Shown in pieces: positions 35,610 to 44,431 of a stretch of DNA of 64,000 bases (its first letter is position 1; each line of letters starts with the position of its first letter). Position numbers and translations under genes: made by a program. The stretch is from an uncultured Clostridia bacterium (GTDB lineage: Bacteria > Bacillota > Clostridia > Oscillospirales > Acutalibacteraceae), in assembly GCA_947627725.1 (NCBI GenBank), contig CANQXE010000007.1:1-64000 (forward strand), in the 5' to 3' direction. Below the pieces are notes generated by a model. It was not told where the DNA came from, searched no databases, and saw only the letters and a list, made by a program, of their open reading frames with translations.

Positions 35610-36503
35610 TTACGCCTCCCTTTGAATACGCTCGCAGCGTTCTTTGTAACAAGCATCAAGGCTTGCGTAAGCCTTTTCAACCATTTCTTCATCAAGCGAG
35701 CCATAGTGCCACAAGTAATTATCCTTCATAAAATCAACGCCCTCGCCCTTAAAGGTGTCCATAACGATAGCCGTCGGCTTTTCGCCGCCGTTCTGATGAT
35801 TTTTAATAGCCGCCTCAATAGCGTCGTTGAGTTCTTTCATATTATGACCGTCAACACGTATGACGTTAAAACCGAATGCCTCAAACTTTTTATCAACAGG
35901 CTCAACCTTCATTTCATCATCAACACGACCGTCAATCATGCATTTGTTTACGTCCGCGAGAACAACTACATTAGAAAGTTTAAACTGCGCCGCACTCATT
36001 GCCGCCTCCCAGTTTGAGCCCTCGTTAAGCTCTCCGTCGCCTGTTATAACATAGTTCATATAGTCAATTCCCTTTACTCTTCCCGCAAGCGCAAAGCCGA
36101 CGGCAAGAGAAATACCGTGCCCGAGTGAACCTGTTGAACAGTCAATCCCTTTGACCTTGTTGCAGTCAAGGTGCATACCGATTTTCGCGCCCGTAAGGTT
36201 AAAGATTTTAAGCTCGTCAACGGGCATAAAGCCTAAATCACAGATTACGGGAGCGTAACCTACGGCGGCGTGTCCCTTTGAAAGAACAAAGCGGTCTCTG
36301 TCCTCCATATTGGGATTGTTGACATCAATTTTCATAAAGCGGTGATAAAGAATTGTCATAGCGTCCATAGCGCTCATAGCACCGCCGAGATGACCTGAAC
36401 CGCCCCAGACTGCTGTCTGGATTGTAAGTCTTCTCAATTCGTCAGCCTTTTTTTCAAGGCGCAGCCATTCCGCCTTATCAAAAGGCTTGTAATCAGCTGG
36501 CAT
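35610..36503 (-). CDS. Transketolase, N-terminal half (ThDP-binding domain)
   Basis: 297 residues with the pyrophosphate-binding domain of transketolase: GGSGHLGGAMSAMDAMTIL, DRFVLSKGHAAVGYAPV, and the ThDP/Mg motif ITGDGELNEGSNWEAAM with NKCMIDGRVD. His residues that guide substrate in transketolases are kept in GHLG and KGHA. It pairs with the downstream C half to give an enzyme of about 630 residues. Split transketolases occur both in pentose metabolism and in specialised pathways such as sulfosugar breakdown, so the split itself does not fix the substrate. Confidence 0.92.
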   Translation of the reverse strand: MPADYKPFDKAEWLRLEKKADELRRLTIQTAVWGGSGHLGGAMSAMDAMTILYHRFMKIDVNNPNMEDRDRFVLSKGHAAVGYAPVICDLGFMPVDELKIFNLTGAKIGMHLDCNKVKGIDCSTGSLGHGISLAVGFALAGRVKGIDYMNYVITGDGELNEGSNWEAAMSAAQFKLSNVVVLADVNKCMIDGRVDDEMKVEPVDKKFEAFGFNVIRVDGHNMKELNDAIEAAIKNHQNGGEKPTAIVMDTFKGEGVDFMKDNYLWHYGSLDEEMVEKAYASLDACYKERCERIQREA

Positions 36504-36542
36504 AAAATTTCCCCCTTGTTTATTATATTTTAAAATTTACTT

Positions 36543-37814
36543 TTATTTAAAGCCTAATTCCCGATGTCTTGAAGCTACAACGCCAAAGGCATCCTCGGCA
36601 ATATCAACGGCAAGCTTAATATCATCGTCTGAAAGAGCGGCGTTGATAAAATGATTATGGTGTGACGCAAGGAACAAGCCTCTTGATACACACTCCGCAA
36701 TCCACTCCTGGTGAAGCATAAGGCTGTCATCATTCGCAATTCTGAGATAAAACAGCGCAGGCTCGCCCGAAACCACAAGGTCAAAACCGTGCTCCTTTGC
36801 AGCCTCCTTAAAACCGTTTGTAAGCGCTAAGCCTTTTTTCCTGAACATTGTAGGAACATCAAGCCTTTTAAGCTTGGGTATACAAGCAAGACAGGCGGCA
36901 AACGGCTCCGCGCTCATCCAGTACGAGCCTGTATAAACAACTGAAGACGCAGTATTTTTCATATGTTCCTGTCCGCAAACCGCTGACATATTGTAACCGT
37001 TCGCAAGCGCTTTACAAAAGCATATCAGATCAGCTTTAATACCGTAGTAGTGGTCGGAGCCTTCAATATCAAGCCTGAAACCTGTACGTACATCATCAAA
37101 TATGAGAACCATGCCGTGCTCGTCACAGAACTTACGTACTTTTGCCCACTGCTCTTTTGTAGCACATTCGTTATCCTTAAAGTTGCCGTGGTCATACGGC
37201 TGAGCGATAAGACCCGCTACATCGCCGCCGCAGGCATCATAAGCCTCCTGCATAGCGTCAATGTCAAACCACGGAACAACAATGTTGTTTGCAACCTCCT
37301 CGGGCAGAATACCGGGATAGTCAATCTTTTGCGCCCACTGAAAATCGCCGTGATAGTAACCGTTAAAGAACATCATCTTTTTCTTGCCGGTATGGGCGCG
37401 GGCGCACATTACGCTGAAGGTTGTCGCGTCAGAGCCGTTCTTCATAAAGAAAGCCCAGTCAGCCATAGCAACGGTGTCCTTTAAAAGCTCGGCACATTCA
37501 ACCATTTTGTAGGACGGCGATGTTGTGCAGTTGCCGATTTTAAGCTGTTCCATAGCGGCAGCGTCAACATCATCGTCACAGTAACCGAGTACATTCGGAC
37601 CGTAGGCGCACATAAGGTCAAGATACTTGTTGCCGTCAACATCCCAGAAATATGTACCCTTTGCCCTTTGTGACATTAAAGGCCACTTTGTAATCGGGAG
37701 GAATAATCCCTCGGACGGACCGAGATGTCCGTACACGCCTGACGGAATAGCATTTAACGCCCTCTGAAACCACTCGGCACTTTTTTCATGTGTATACTCG
37801 GGAAATTTACTCAT
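36543..37814 (-). CDS. Class III PLP aminotransferase, glutamate-1-semialdehyde aminomutase-like
   Basis: 423 residues of the class III aminotransferase fold: GTYFWDVDGNKYLDLMCAYG at the start, FMKNGSDATTFSVMCARA and NGYYHGDFQ for the phosphate group, IFDDVRTGFRLD with the Asp that contacts the pyridine nitrogen, and the PLP lysine in ICFCKALANGYNMSAVCG. It resembles glutamate-1-semialdehyde aminomutase, but no other tetrapyrrole gene is near, and it sits beside transketolase halves. Amination of a ketose- or aldehyde-type product made by that transketolase is the simplest pathway reading, by inference. AAGGAGG precedes the ATG; 13 nt separate it from the SCP2-like gene upstream. Confidence 0.88.
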   Translation of the reverse strand: MSKFPEYTHEKSAEWFQRALNAIPSGVYGHLGPSEGLFLPITKWPLMSQRAKGTYFWDVDGNKYLDLMCAYGPNVLGYCDDDVDAAAMEQLKIGNCTTSPSYKMVECAELLKDTVAMADWAFFMKNGSDATTFSVMCARAHTGKKKMMFFNGYYHGDFQWAQKIDYPGILPEEVANNIVVPWFDIDAMQEAYDACGGDVAGLIAQPYDHGNFKDNECATKEQWAKVRKFCDEHGMVLIFDDVRTGFRLDIEGSDHYYGIKADLICFCKALANGYNMSAVCGQEHMKNTASSVVYTGSYWMSAEPFAACLACIPKLKRLDVPTMFRKKGLALTNGFKEAAKEHGFDLVVSGEPALFYLRIANDDSLMLHQEWIAECVSRGLFLASHHNHFINAALSDDDIKLAVDIAEDAFGVVASRHRELGFK

Positions 37815-37827
37815 TACGTTTTCCTCC

Positions 37828-38592
37828 TTATCCTAAGTAGACGGCAACCCTGTCAAGAATACGGTTGATATTGTCTACCATTGAAATCATACCTGCCATA
37901 TAAATATTACCTGCGCAAAGCTCAGCCATAGTTGACGCCGTGCCCGTGAAAAGTCCCTGCGCAAGGTCAATGGAGTTGAACTCCATAATTGCTCTCGGCG
38001 TTTCGGGCTTTTCCTTAATTGTTTCAAAATGGTGATTGCGCACGCGAAGCGTTGAATAACAGACATCTGTAATACCCATCTGCACATCGCCGTCCACCGT
38101 ATAGAGAGCGGACTGCTTAGAAATGGAATCTGTATTCGCAAGCGCCGAAAGCGCGCCTGAAATCGTATAGAATGTGAGTATTGTTGATTCCTCAAAAAAC
38201 GCTCTGTTTTTCATATCCTCGTCGCTCGGCATCAAAAGCTTAGTCAGCCTGTCGGTCAGCTTAGTAAACGGACCGAGAAGAAAGGATAAAACCTGAGGAA
38301 TATTCTTGACAGGCATACCCGGCTTGCTGTCGTCTATAAGAGCATTGAACTTTTCGGGAGAGGAAAAGTTCATTTTAGAGGTACAGCCGTAGCTTCCCTC
38401 ACTCATTGTACAGCCGTTTTCAGAAAAATGGAAAGTGCAGCACGGGCCGTTGCTTACATCAAAGCAAAGTGACACAGGTTTTTTGATAGTCCTGCAGATT
38501 GCTTTTGCCTCGTCATCTATTTCGCATAGATTTTCAAGAGTTGCAAGTACGCCGTACATATTCACATATGCCATCGCTTTTGCTTCTTTCAA
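37828..38592 (-). CDS. SCP2-like protein A, first gene of the novel operon
   Basis: 254 residues, soluble, no signal peptide. SCP2-like elements are PVSLCFDVSNGPCCTFHFSE, KMNFSSPEKFNALIDDSKPGM and VLSFLLGPFTKLTDRLTKLL; the second half resembles SCP2-like protein B in layout rather than in obvious sequence. The start appears to be TTG at 38592: AAGGAGG lies 7 nt upstream of it, while the first in-frame ATG (38574) is 25 nt from that site. It leads the operon, after a consensus promoter at 38643–38671. Two such proteins bracketing three enzyme genes suggests a ligand carrier pair or a scaffold. I do not recognise the exact family. Confidence 0.6.
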   Translation of the reverse strand: MKEAKAMAYVNMYGVLATLENLCEIDDEAKAICRTIKKPVSLCFDVSNGPCCTFHFSENGCTMSEGSYGCTSKMNFSSPEKFNALIDDSKPGMPVKNIPQVLSFLLGPFTKLTDRLTKLLMPSDEDMKNRAFFEESTILTFYTISGALSALANTDSISKQSALYTVDGDVQMGITDVCYSTLRVRNHHFETIKEKPETPRAIMEFNSIDLAQGLFTGTASTMAELCAGNIYMAGMISMVDNINRILDRVAVYLG

Positions 38593-38642
38593 AATAATTC
38601 CTCCTTAAAAAATGCTGTAAGCATATTATAAGTATTTTAATC

Positions 38643-38671
38643 ATTATAGCATACATAGATTTTTATATCAA
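38643..38671 (-). promoter_or_regulatory. Promoter of the SCP2/aminotransferase/transketolase operon
   Basis: Minus-strand TTGATA (38666–38671) and TATAAT (38643–38648) have a 17-nt spacer. The predicted leader is about 45 nt, AT-rich, and ends with AAGGAGG. Confidence 0.87.
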
Positions 38672-38692
38672 TAAAATACAGTCAAAATTAAC

Positions 38693-38708
38693 TTTACAAT
38701 TTTGTAAA
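38693..38708. promoter_or_regulatory. Perfect dyad upstream of the SCP2 operon promoter
   Basis: TTTACAA-TT-TTGTAAA is a palindrome with 7-bp arms whose near end is 22 bp upstream of the -35 box, a position suited to an activator or an upstream repressor site. AT-rich DNA produces dyads by chance, so this stays tentative. Confidence 0.35.
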
Positions 38709-38742
38709 AAAACTCTTAAAACATATTAATTTCTTTGCAGTA

Positions 38743-38775
38743 AAAATGCTTCGGCGTATAAAACCGAAGCATTTT
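38743..38775 (-). terminator. Terminator after trpS
   Basis: Minus strand: AAAATGCTTCGG pairs perfectly with CCGAAGCATTTT around TTTTATACG and ends in TTTTTAC. It closes the glyA-to-trpS operon and separates it from the next promoter. Confidence 0.9.
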
Positions 38776-38806
38776 ATAAAATACTTTACTTTTTAAAATT
38801 CTTTGA

Positions 38807-39817
38807 TTAAAGTAAAAAACCGATTTTTTTCATAGCCTTATCAAGCGTGCGCTGAGATACCTTTTTAGCTGAATCGGCACCCTTTGTCCACAGCTCCTGA
38901 AGATATGCCCTGTCAGACATATATTCATTATACCTTTTCTGTACAGGCTCAAGCTCTGCGACAACAGCCTCCCCTACTGTTTTTTTGAAATCGCCGTAGC
39001 CTTTGCCCGCAAACTCACTCTCAATCATTTCAAAGCTCTTACCTGTAACGGCTGAGTAAATCGTCATAAGATTATTGATTCCGTCCTTGCCCTCAGCATA
39101 ACGGACGCACATTTCACTGTCCGTTACTGCGCTCTTAAACTTTTTCATAATCACGTTAGGCTCGTCGGTAATGTAAACCGTACCCTTTGGATTAGGGTCG
39201 GATTTGCTCATCTTTCTTGTCGGGTCCGCAAGGCTCATAACCCTCGCGCCGTTTTTGGGGAAATACGGCTCGGGAACCGTAAACACATTTCCGTAAATAC
39301 CGTTAAAGCGTTCGGCAATATCCCTTGCGATTTCAAGATGCTGCTTCTGGTCCGCGCCAACGGGAACAACATCCGCGTGATAAAGAAGAATATCGGCAGC
39401 CATAAGACACGGATATGTAAAAAGTCCTGAGTTTATATTGTCGGAATGCTGCTGTGATTTTTCCTTAAACTGAGTCATTCTGTTAAGCTCGCCGAACATA
39501 GTATAACAGTTTAGTATCCAGCCGAGCTGTGAATGCTGCGGTACGTGCGACTGAATAAAAAGTATGCTTTTTTCAGGGTCAAGACCTACTGCAAGCAGGA
39601 TTGCATAAAGCTGTATTGTCAGCTCTCTGAGCTTTTTAGGGTCCTGCCTTACAGTGATTGAATGTAAATCAGCAATACCGAAAACCGTATCAAAATCATC
39701 CTGAAAGGACGGCCAGCCTTTCATAGCTCCAAGATAATTGCCGAGCGTCGGCACAGAGGTGGGCTGAATTAAAGACAGACTTCTTTTCTTTCGTTCTTTT
39801 ATATTTTGCTCTGGCAT
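38807..39817 (-). CDS. trpS: Tryptophanyl-tRNA synthetase
   Basis: 336-residue class I synthetase for tRNA-Trp. The HIGH-equivalent region is PTSVPTLGNYLGAMKGW, with Asn-Tyr in place of the central His-type residues seen in some TrpRS. GADQKQHLEIARDIAERFN and the KMSKS loop TRKMSKSDPNPKGTVY are conserved. GGAG lies 8 nt before the ATG. It is the last gene of the run from glyA and has no T-box leader of its own. Confidence 0.96.
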   Translation of the reverse strand: MPEQNIKERKKRSLSLIQPTSVPTLGNYLGAMKGWPSFQDDFDTVFGIADLHSITVRQDPKKLRELTIQLYAILLAVGLDPEKSILFIQSHVPQHSQLGWILNCYTMFGELNRMTQFKEKSQQHSDNINSGLFTYPCLMAADILLYHADVVPVGADQKQHLEIARDIAERFNGIYGNVFTVPEPYFPKNGARVMSLADPTRKMSKSDPNPKGTVYITDEPNVIMKKFKSAVTDSEMCVRYAEGKDGINNLMTIYSAVTGKSFEMIESEFAGKGYGDFKKTVGEAVVAELEPVQKRYNEYMSDRAYLQELWTKGADSAKKVSQRTLDKAMKKIGFLL

Positions 39818-39835
39818 AATAATATCTCCAAAAAA

Positions 39836-41026
39836 TTATTTAATATATTCTTTCGCAACCTCGCCGAGCGCTTTGACACCGTTTATGATACCCTCGTCTG
39901 ACGGAGTTGAAAAATTAAGACGGATATACTGCGTGCTGTCCGTATCGTCCATAAGAAACGCATTGCCGGGAACAACGGCGACCTTTTTCTCAACCGCCTT
40001 TTTTACAAACTCAAGCATATTAACATCGTCAGGCAGCTTGCACCATATGAAAAGTCCGCCTTCCGGTCTTACATACTCAACAAAACCGCCAAGTTCTCTG
40101 TCAATGCAGTCGCACATAAGGTCAAGCTTTTTCTTGTAAATTCCCTGTATTTTGGCAATATGGGCGTCAACATCATACTTTTTAAACCACTCGCATACAA
40201 TCATCTGGTTAAGGCACGGTGTATGAACGTCAGCCGCCTGCTTTCCGACAGTCATTTTGGCTAAAATCTTCTGATGCGCGACACAGTAAGCCACACGAAG
40301 ACCGGGAGCGAGAATTTTTGAAAACGAGCCGGCGTATACAACAATGCCTTCATCGTCCATTGATTTGATTGTCGGAAGCTTTTCGCCCGCTACACGCAAA
40401 TCGCCGTACGGATTATCCTCAAGTATAATAACGCCGTACTCCTTGGCAAGAGAATAGAGCCTCTTTCTTTTTTCAAGCGACATCGTGGCACCCGACGGAT
40501 TTTGAAAATTAGGTATAGTATAAATAAATTTAGCGTTTGGAGTTGACTTTAAAGCCTCCTCAAGCGCATTAATATCCATGCCGTCAGCCTCAACAGGAAC
40601 GCCCTTAAGCTTACAACCGTAGGAGCGGAAGCAGTTGAGCGAGCCGATAAACGAAGGCTCCTCGCATATTACCGTATCGCCCTCATTGCAAAGAACTTTT
40701 GTTACCAAATCCATTACCTGAGTAGCGCCCGACATAATAATTACATTATCAAAATCTCTGCCGATATTTTCGTGCGCCTTCATCCATTTCAGAATTGTAT
40801 CACGAAGCGGCTGATATCCCTCCGAAACACCATACTGGAGCGCGTCAATCGGTCTTTTAGCAAGTATTTCCTTTGCTATTTCCCTGACCTCGTCAACAGG
40901 AAAAGCGTCAGGCGCGGGATTGCCTGCCGCAAGGGGTATGATTGACGGGTCAGAGGTTGCCTTTAATATCTCTCTTATAGCGCTTGGCTGGAGAGAAGAA
41001 ATCCTGTTTGAAAAAATATAGTCCAT
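39836..41026 (-). CDS. Class I/II PLP aminotransferase (2-aminoadipate/KAT II-like)
   Basis: 396-residue fold-type I aminotransferase. Motifs: IPLAAGNPAPDAFPVDEV, LQYGVSEGYQPLRDTI, NVIIMSGATQVMDLV, the PLP-contacting IYTIPNFQNPSGATMS and ILEDNPYGDLR, the PLP lysine in YAGSFSKILAPGLRVAY, and IRLNFSTPSDEGI near the end. This matches LysN/aminoadipate transaminase-type enzymes, which accept several 2-oxo acids including aromatic ones; the substrate here is not evident. There is no MocR helix-turn-helix domain. It lies 12 nt after the large glycerophosphotransferase gene. Confidence 0.9.
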   Translation of the reverse strand: MDYIFSNRISSLQPSAIREILKATSDPSIIPLAAGNPAPDAFPVDEVREIAKEILAKRPIDALQYGVSEGYQPLRDTILKWMKAHENIGRDFDNVIIMSGATQVMDLVTKVLCNEGDTVICEEPSFIGSLNCFRSYGCKLKGVPVEADGMDINALEEALKSTPNAKFIYTIPNFQNPSGATMSLEKRKRLYSLAKEYGVIILEDNPYGDLRVAGEKLPTIKSMDDEGIVVYAGSFSKILAPGLRVAYCVAHQKILAKMTVGKQAADVHTPCLNQMIVCEWFKKYDVDAHIAKIQGIYKKKLDLMCDCIDRELGGFVEYVRPEGGLFIWCKLPDDVNMLEFVKKAVEKKVAVVPGNAFLMDDTDSTQYIRLNFSTPSDEGIINGVKALGEVAKEYIK

Positions 41027-41038
41027 TTTTTTGCCTCA

Positions 41039-44000
41039 CTAAATAATATTGTCTTTCTTTAAAAAGTTGATAAGTCTTTCGGTATTCCTGCCGTCGTGAT
41101 AAGTAACGATACGGGAATACCTTTTCTTATATTCCTCGGTCTGAGGATTGTAGTAATTACGTTCTATTGCTTCAGTCAAGCCATCGGTCGAGTAAAAATA
41201 GTCTCCGTAAACATTATCCTCATTAAGCATAAGCTTTGTTGTAGGACCGTAATTTGCCATACATTCGTCTTTTTCCTCCCAGTAGAAAATGACTCTTGTT
41301 CCGCGGTAAAAGGCGTCATACGCAATTGAGGAATAATCTGTAATCAAAATTCTTGCCTGCTTTAATATGTCGTCATACTTGGCGTCCATAACAATAGTAT
41401 CCGTAACAGACTTAGGCAGATTTTTAAGTTCGTTTATAATCAGCGGGTGCGGAAGAATAATCACCTTTTCCTTCAGTTTTTCAGGCACGCTGTTATAGAT
41501 TTTCATTATCATTTTAAAATAGCTTGTTTCAAGAAAATCATCACGCGCCGTATTGATTTCCCACGGTCTCCACGTAGGCATAATAATGATTTTATCGGCG
41601 TCGCTGTTAAGAGTATTTTTATCAAATTTCGGCAGACCTGAGATATAGAGATCCTCATACTCGTGTCCTCCGAGCTCAACAAAATGATCCGCCTCTGCCT
41701 TTGATGAAACGACCACTCCGTATTTGCCATTAAGATTGCGTCGTCTGAACAAATACCTTGCCTCGCTGTCGAGCGAAACCATATACATAACGCCGTGCTG
41801 GAGAAAAATATAATTAATATTTTTATCGGCAATCTTTTTCAATGCAAAAACATTGAACAATTTGAGATCAATGGAATGAACCATAGTCTCCGTTCCGATA
41901 AATGTCTTTGATTTAAAAAAGTATAAATAGTGCTTAAACGAATTTTTATAAAGAATATTTGGCAGGTATTTCTTGGGAATTGAATCAAAATACTTATAGT
42001 TCTTATCAACAATAAAGTATGAGTCGGTATATCCCAAATCAATAAGCCTTTCAAAAAGAACGCTTGCGCTTTCCTCATATTTTGAGGAATTCTTTTCATA
42101 AAGAATAACAAGCCTTTTTGCCTTTTTGCTGTGCCATAAAAGTGAAACAAAATAAGCAAGGCACTGCTTTATTCTTTCTATTATCTTGTCGGAAACAATA
42201 AAGGACCTTACGTAAACATTAAGATTGTTACTTGTAGTCTGTCGGAATACGGCAATCGTATTTGTTTCCTTTTCACGAAGCATCGGGCTTCTGAGACCGA
42301 GAAATAATTTGCCCAGAACAGAGAAATAAGTTGCATGGCATTGAACAATCTTGCCGAACTTATTTTTATAGCAAATCATTACCTTGTTGTTCGCAGGCAT
42401 ATCCAGAATTTTCTCAACAGGCACTTCAAACGAGTAAATTCCGTAATGCCTTTTTGAAACCTTATTTTTATTTGCATGCAGTTCAAATTTATATTCCTCA
42501 TCGCCTATCATAAGAAAAGTGTCCTTCATTGCAAGGGCGTAAGGCGTGTGAAATTTAAAAAGGCTTATACATTTAAGACGATTTGACAAGGAAATATAAA
42601 AAGGAATTATGTTTTTGAATTTAGATTTTTTCCTGTACGATGGATCAGCATAAATCTCATCTGCGCTTCGTTTAATATAATTTTCGTTTTCTTCGTTATA
42701 GTTATTAAGCTCCGAAAAGCCGTGGCTTTTTTCGTATTCTTTGATATATTTTACATTTTTTTCAAATTTTTCGGAGGTGACAAAATAATCTCCGTGGGTA
42801 ATAAATTCCTTTTTACCGCCGAGCTTTGAAAGCATACCGGCAACGATATAATTGCCGCAGGAAAAATCCACAACCTTTGCCGGCTGAAATGAATAAAAAC
42901 GCCGCTTTGCCTCACGCTCAAAAAAGATGTCTAAAATCTGTGATTTATTTGATTTATACAAATATTTATGTCTGAATATGGAAACCGCTTCTTTCAGATT
43001 GAACTGATAAGCGGAAATCATTCCGTAAAAGCCCGCCTTTAAAATAAGTGACTGAATAAACTCTCTCTTAATTTTATTCAGATTTTTTTCGTATGCGATT
43101 ACGTAGCTGTATTCTTGATGATTATCAATATAGTTCCTGATTTCTTCAAAATAAGCAGGATCCAAAGTGCCTGCATAAATAAGGCATAAATTGTCAGGCG
43201 CCTTATGATGTTTAATCTCAAACTTATCCGTGGAGCCGTTAATCATCATTTCAAAAAGGTCACCGCACTGGGTATACGAGCCGTTAGGGCAGTATTCCTT
43301 AATGAAATCCGAATAATCATTAACCTTCCTGCCCATTTCCTCAACAGTGTCTCCGACATTGTCCGTGATAGGAAACGGCAGTTCCTCAAACGGAATATAA
43401 ACACCTCTTGTTTTAAAATACTCTCGCTTATCGTATGCAAGAAGAATAATCTTTTTACCCGTTACGGCAAAATCAAAGAAAACACTTGAATAATCTGTAA
43501 TCAAACCGTCACAGACATTAAGTACCTCATAAGTATCGTATGCGGGATCAAAGCAGGCAATATGCTTGAATTTGCTGCAATCAATATCGGCAGAAAGAAG
43601 AAAATGCAGATTTACAAGCAGAAACTGATCGTCATTCAGCTTTTCATCAAATTCCTTAAGAAGCCTCTTTATTTCAGTAACCTGCTTTGAGATATTAGCC
43701 GTTCTGCCCGTACCTCTCCAAGTCGGCATATACGCAAAAACGGTTTTACGCTCAAGCCCGAGCTTTTTCTTTAAACGGACACCTTGTTGCGAATCGTAAA
43801 AAATATAATTTCTCGGATAATTTGCTATAACGGAATCCGTGTTGAGAATATATTTCAGGTCATAATCCTCTGTAAACACGTTTCTTGTAAATTCATTCGG
43901 GAAAAGAGCGTAATCACACATAAGATAATTTTTTTGAATATTTGCCATGCTGCCGGTAAAGGACTTATCCGACTTACCGAGAGTTTTAAGAGGCGTGCCG

Positions 44001-44407
44001 TGCCATGTGTTTAAAAACACCTGCTCATCCCTTTTACAAAAATAAGGAGGAAAGGAATTGTCGGTCATTATATACTTTGCCGTAGCAAGATATTTACAAT
44101 ACGAGTCGCTGTCACGCAATGAAATAATTACTCTGTCAAAGCCGTAAAAATCCATTCTTTTTTGCGCTGCGTTCATTGTGTTTTCCGTTACAACAAAAAC
44201 TGTTTTATATTCACTCCAACGGGGATTTGAGTTGATTTCTTTGAGCATTGAAAACATATTACCGTTAATGTTCGTACCCTGTCCGCCTTCAAGAATAACC
44301 AGCTTTTCATCAATCGGGAGTTGCGAATATTTAAGATAATTCATCTTCAATGAAGATTTAACTTTATTAACAGCTCTTGTCAGTTTTTTTAATTTTTTAC
44401 TCGCCAC
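41039..44407 (-). CDS. Double-domain CDP-glycerol glycerophosphotransferase-like protein
   Basis: A 1,122-residue protein with two TagB/TagF-type polymerase domains in one chain. The first, in roughly residues 60–390, shows FLNTWHGTPLKTLGKS and LITDYSSVFFDFAVTGKKII. The second, in the last ~370 residues, shows YIFLQHGVMYMVSL and ILITDYSSIAYDAFYRGTRVIF. Between them lie about 350 residues without a family I recognise. Such enzymes add glycerol- or ribitol-phosphate units in teichoic acid-like polymers, at the inner membrane face. I place the start at GTG 44407, 9 nt after GAGGAG; the in-frame TTG at 44413 is too close. A related single-domain gene lies just upstream, so the two probably build one polymer. 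Confidence 0.87.
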   Translation of the reverse strand: MASKKLKKLTRAVNKVKSSLKMNYLKYSQLPIDEKLVILEGGQGTNINGNMFSMLKEINSNPRWSEYKTVFVVTENTMNAAQKRMDFYGFDRVIISLRDSDSYCKYLATAKYIMTDNSFPPYFCKRDEQVFLNTWHGTPLKTLGKSDKSFTGSMANIQKNYLMCDYALFPNEFTRNVFTEDYDLKYILNTDSVIANYPRNYIFYDSQQGVRLKKKLGLERKTVFAYMPTWRGTGRTANISKQVTEIKRLLKEFDEKLNDDQFLLVNLHFLLSADIDCSKFKHIACFDPAYDTYEVLNVCDGLITDYSSVFFDFAVTGKKIILLAYDKREYFKTRGVYIPFEELPFPITDNVGDTVEEMGRKVNDYSDFIKEYCPNGSYTQCGDLFEMMINGSTDKFEIKHHKAPDNLCLIYAGTLDPAYFEEIRNYIDNHQEYSYVIAYEKNLNKIKREFIQSLILKAGFYGMISAYQFNLKEAVSIFRHKYLYKSNKSQILDIFFEREAKRRFYSFQPAKVVDFSCGNYIVAGMLSKLGGKKEFITHGDYFVTSEKFEKNVKYIKEYEKSHGFSELNNYNEENENYIKRSADEIYADPSYRKKSKFKNIIPFYISLSNRLKCISLFKFHTPYALAMKDTFLMIGDEEYKFELHANKNKVSKRHYGIYSFEVPVEKILDMPANNKVMICYKNKFGKIVQCHATYFSVLGKLFLGLRSPMLREKETNTIAVFRQTTSNNLNVYVRSFIVSDKIIERIKQCLAYFVSLLWHSKKAKRLVILYEKNSSKYEESASVLFERLIDLGYTDSYFIVDKNYKYFDSIPKKYLPNILYKNSFKHYLYFFKSKTFIGTETMVHSIDLKLFNVFALKKIADKNINYIFLQHGVMYMVSLDSEARYLFRRRNLNGKYGVVVSSKAEADHFVELGGHEYEDLYISGLPKFDKNTLNSDADKIIIMPTWRPWEINTARDDFLETSYFKMIMKIYNSVPEKLKEKVIILPHPLIINELKNLPKSVTDTIVMDAKYDDILKQARILITDYSSIAYDAFYRGTRVIFYWEEKDECMANYGPTTKLMLNEDNVYGDYFYSTDGLTEAIERNYYNPQTEEYKKRYSRIVTYHDGRNTERLINFLKKDNII

Positions 44408-44431
44408 AATCAACCACTCCTCAGCAGAAGT

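Noticed and set aside
34596-36503. Split transketolase as part of a sulfoquinovose (sulfo-transketolase) pathway
   Set aside because: No isomerase, dehydrogenase or sulfonate exporter of that pathway is present, and the aminotransferase and SCP2-like genes do not fit it.
36543-37814. Annotating the class III aminotransferase as hemL (tetrapyrrole synthesis)
   Set aside because: Fold-level similarity only; no other heme gene nearby and the operon context with transketolase halves argues for a different substrate.
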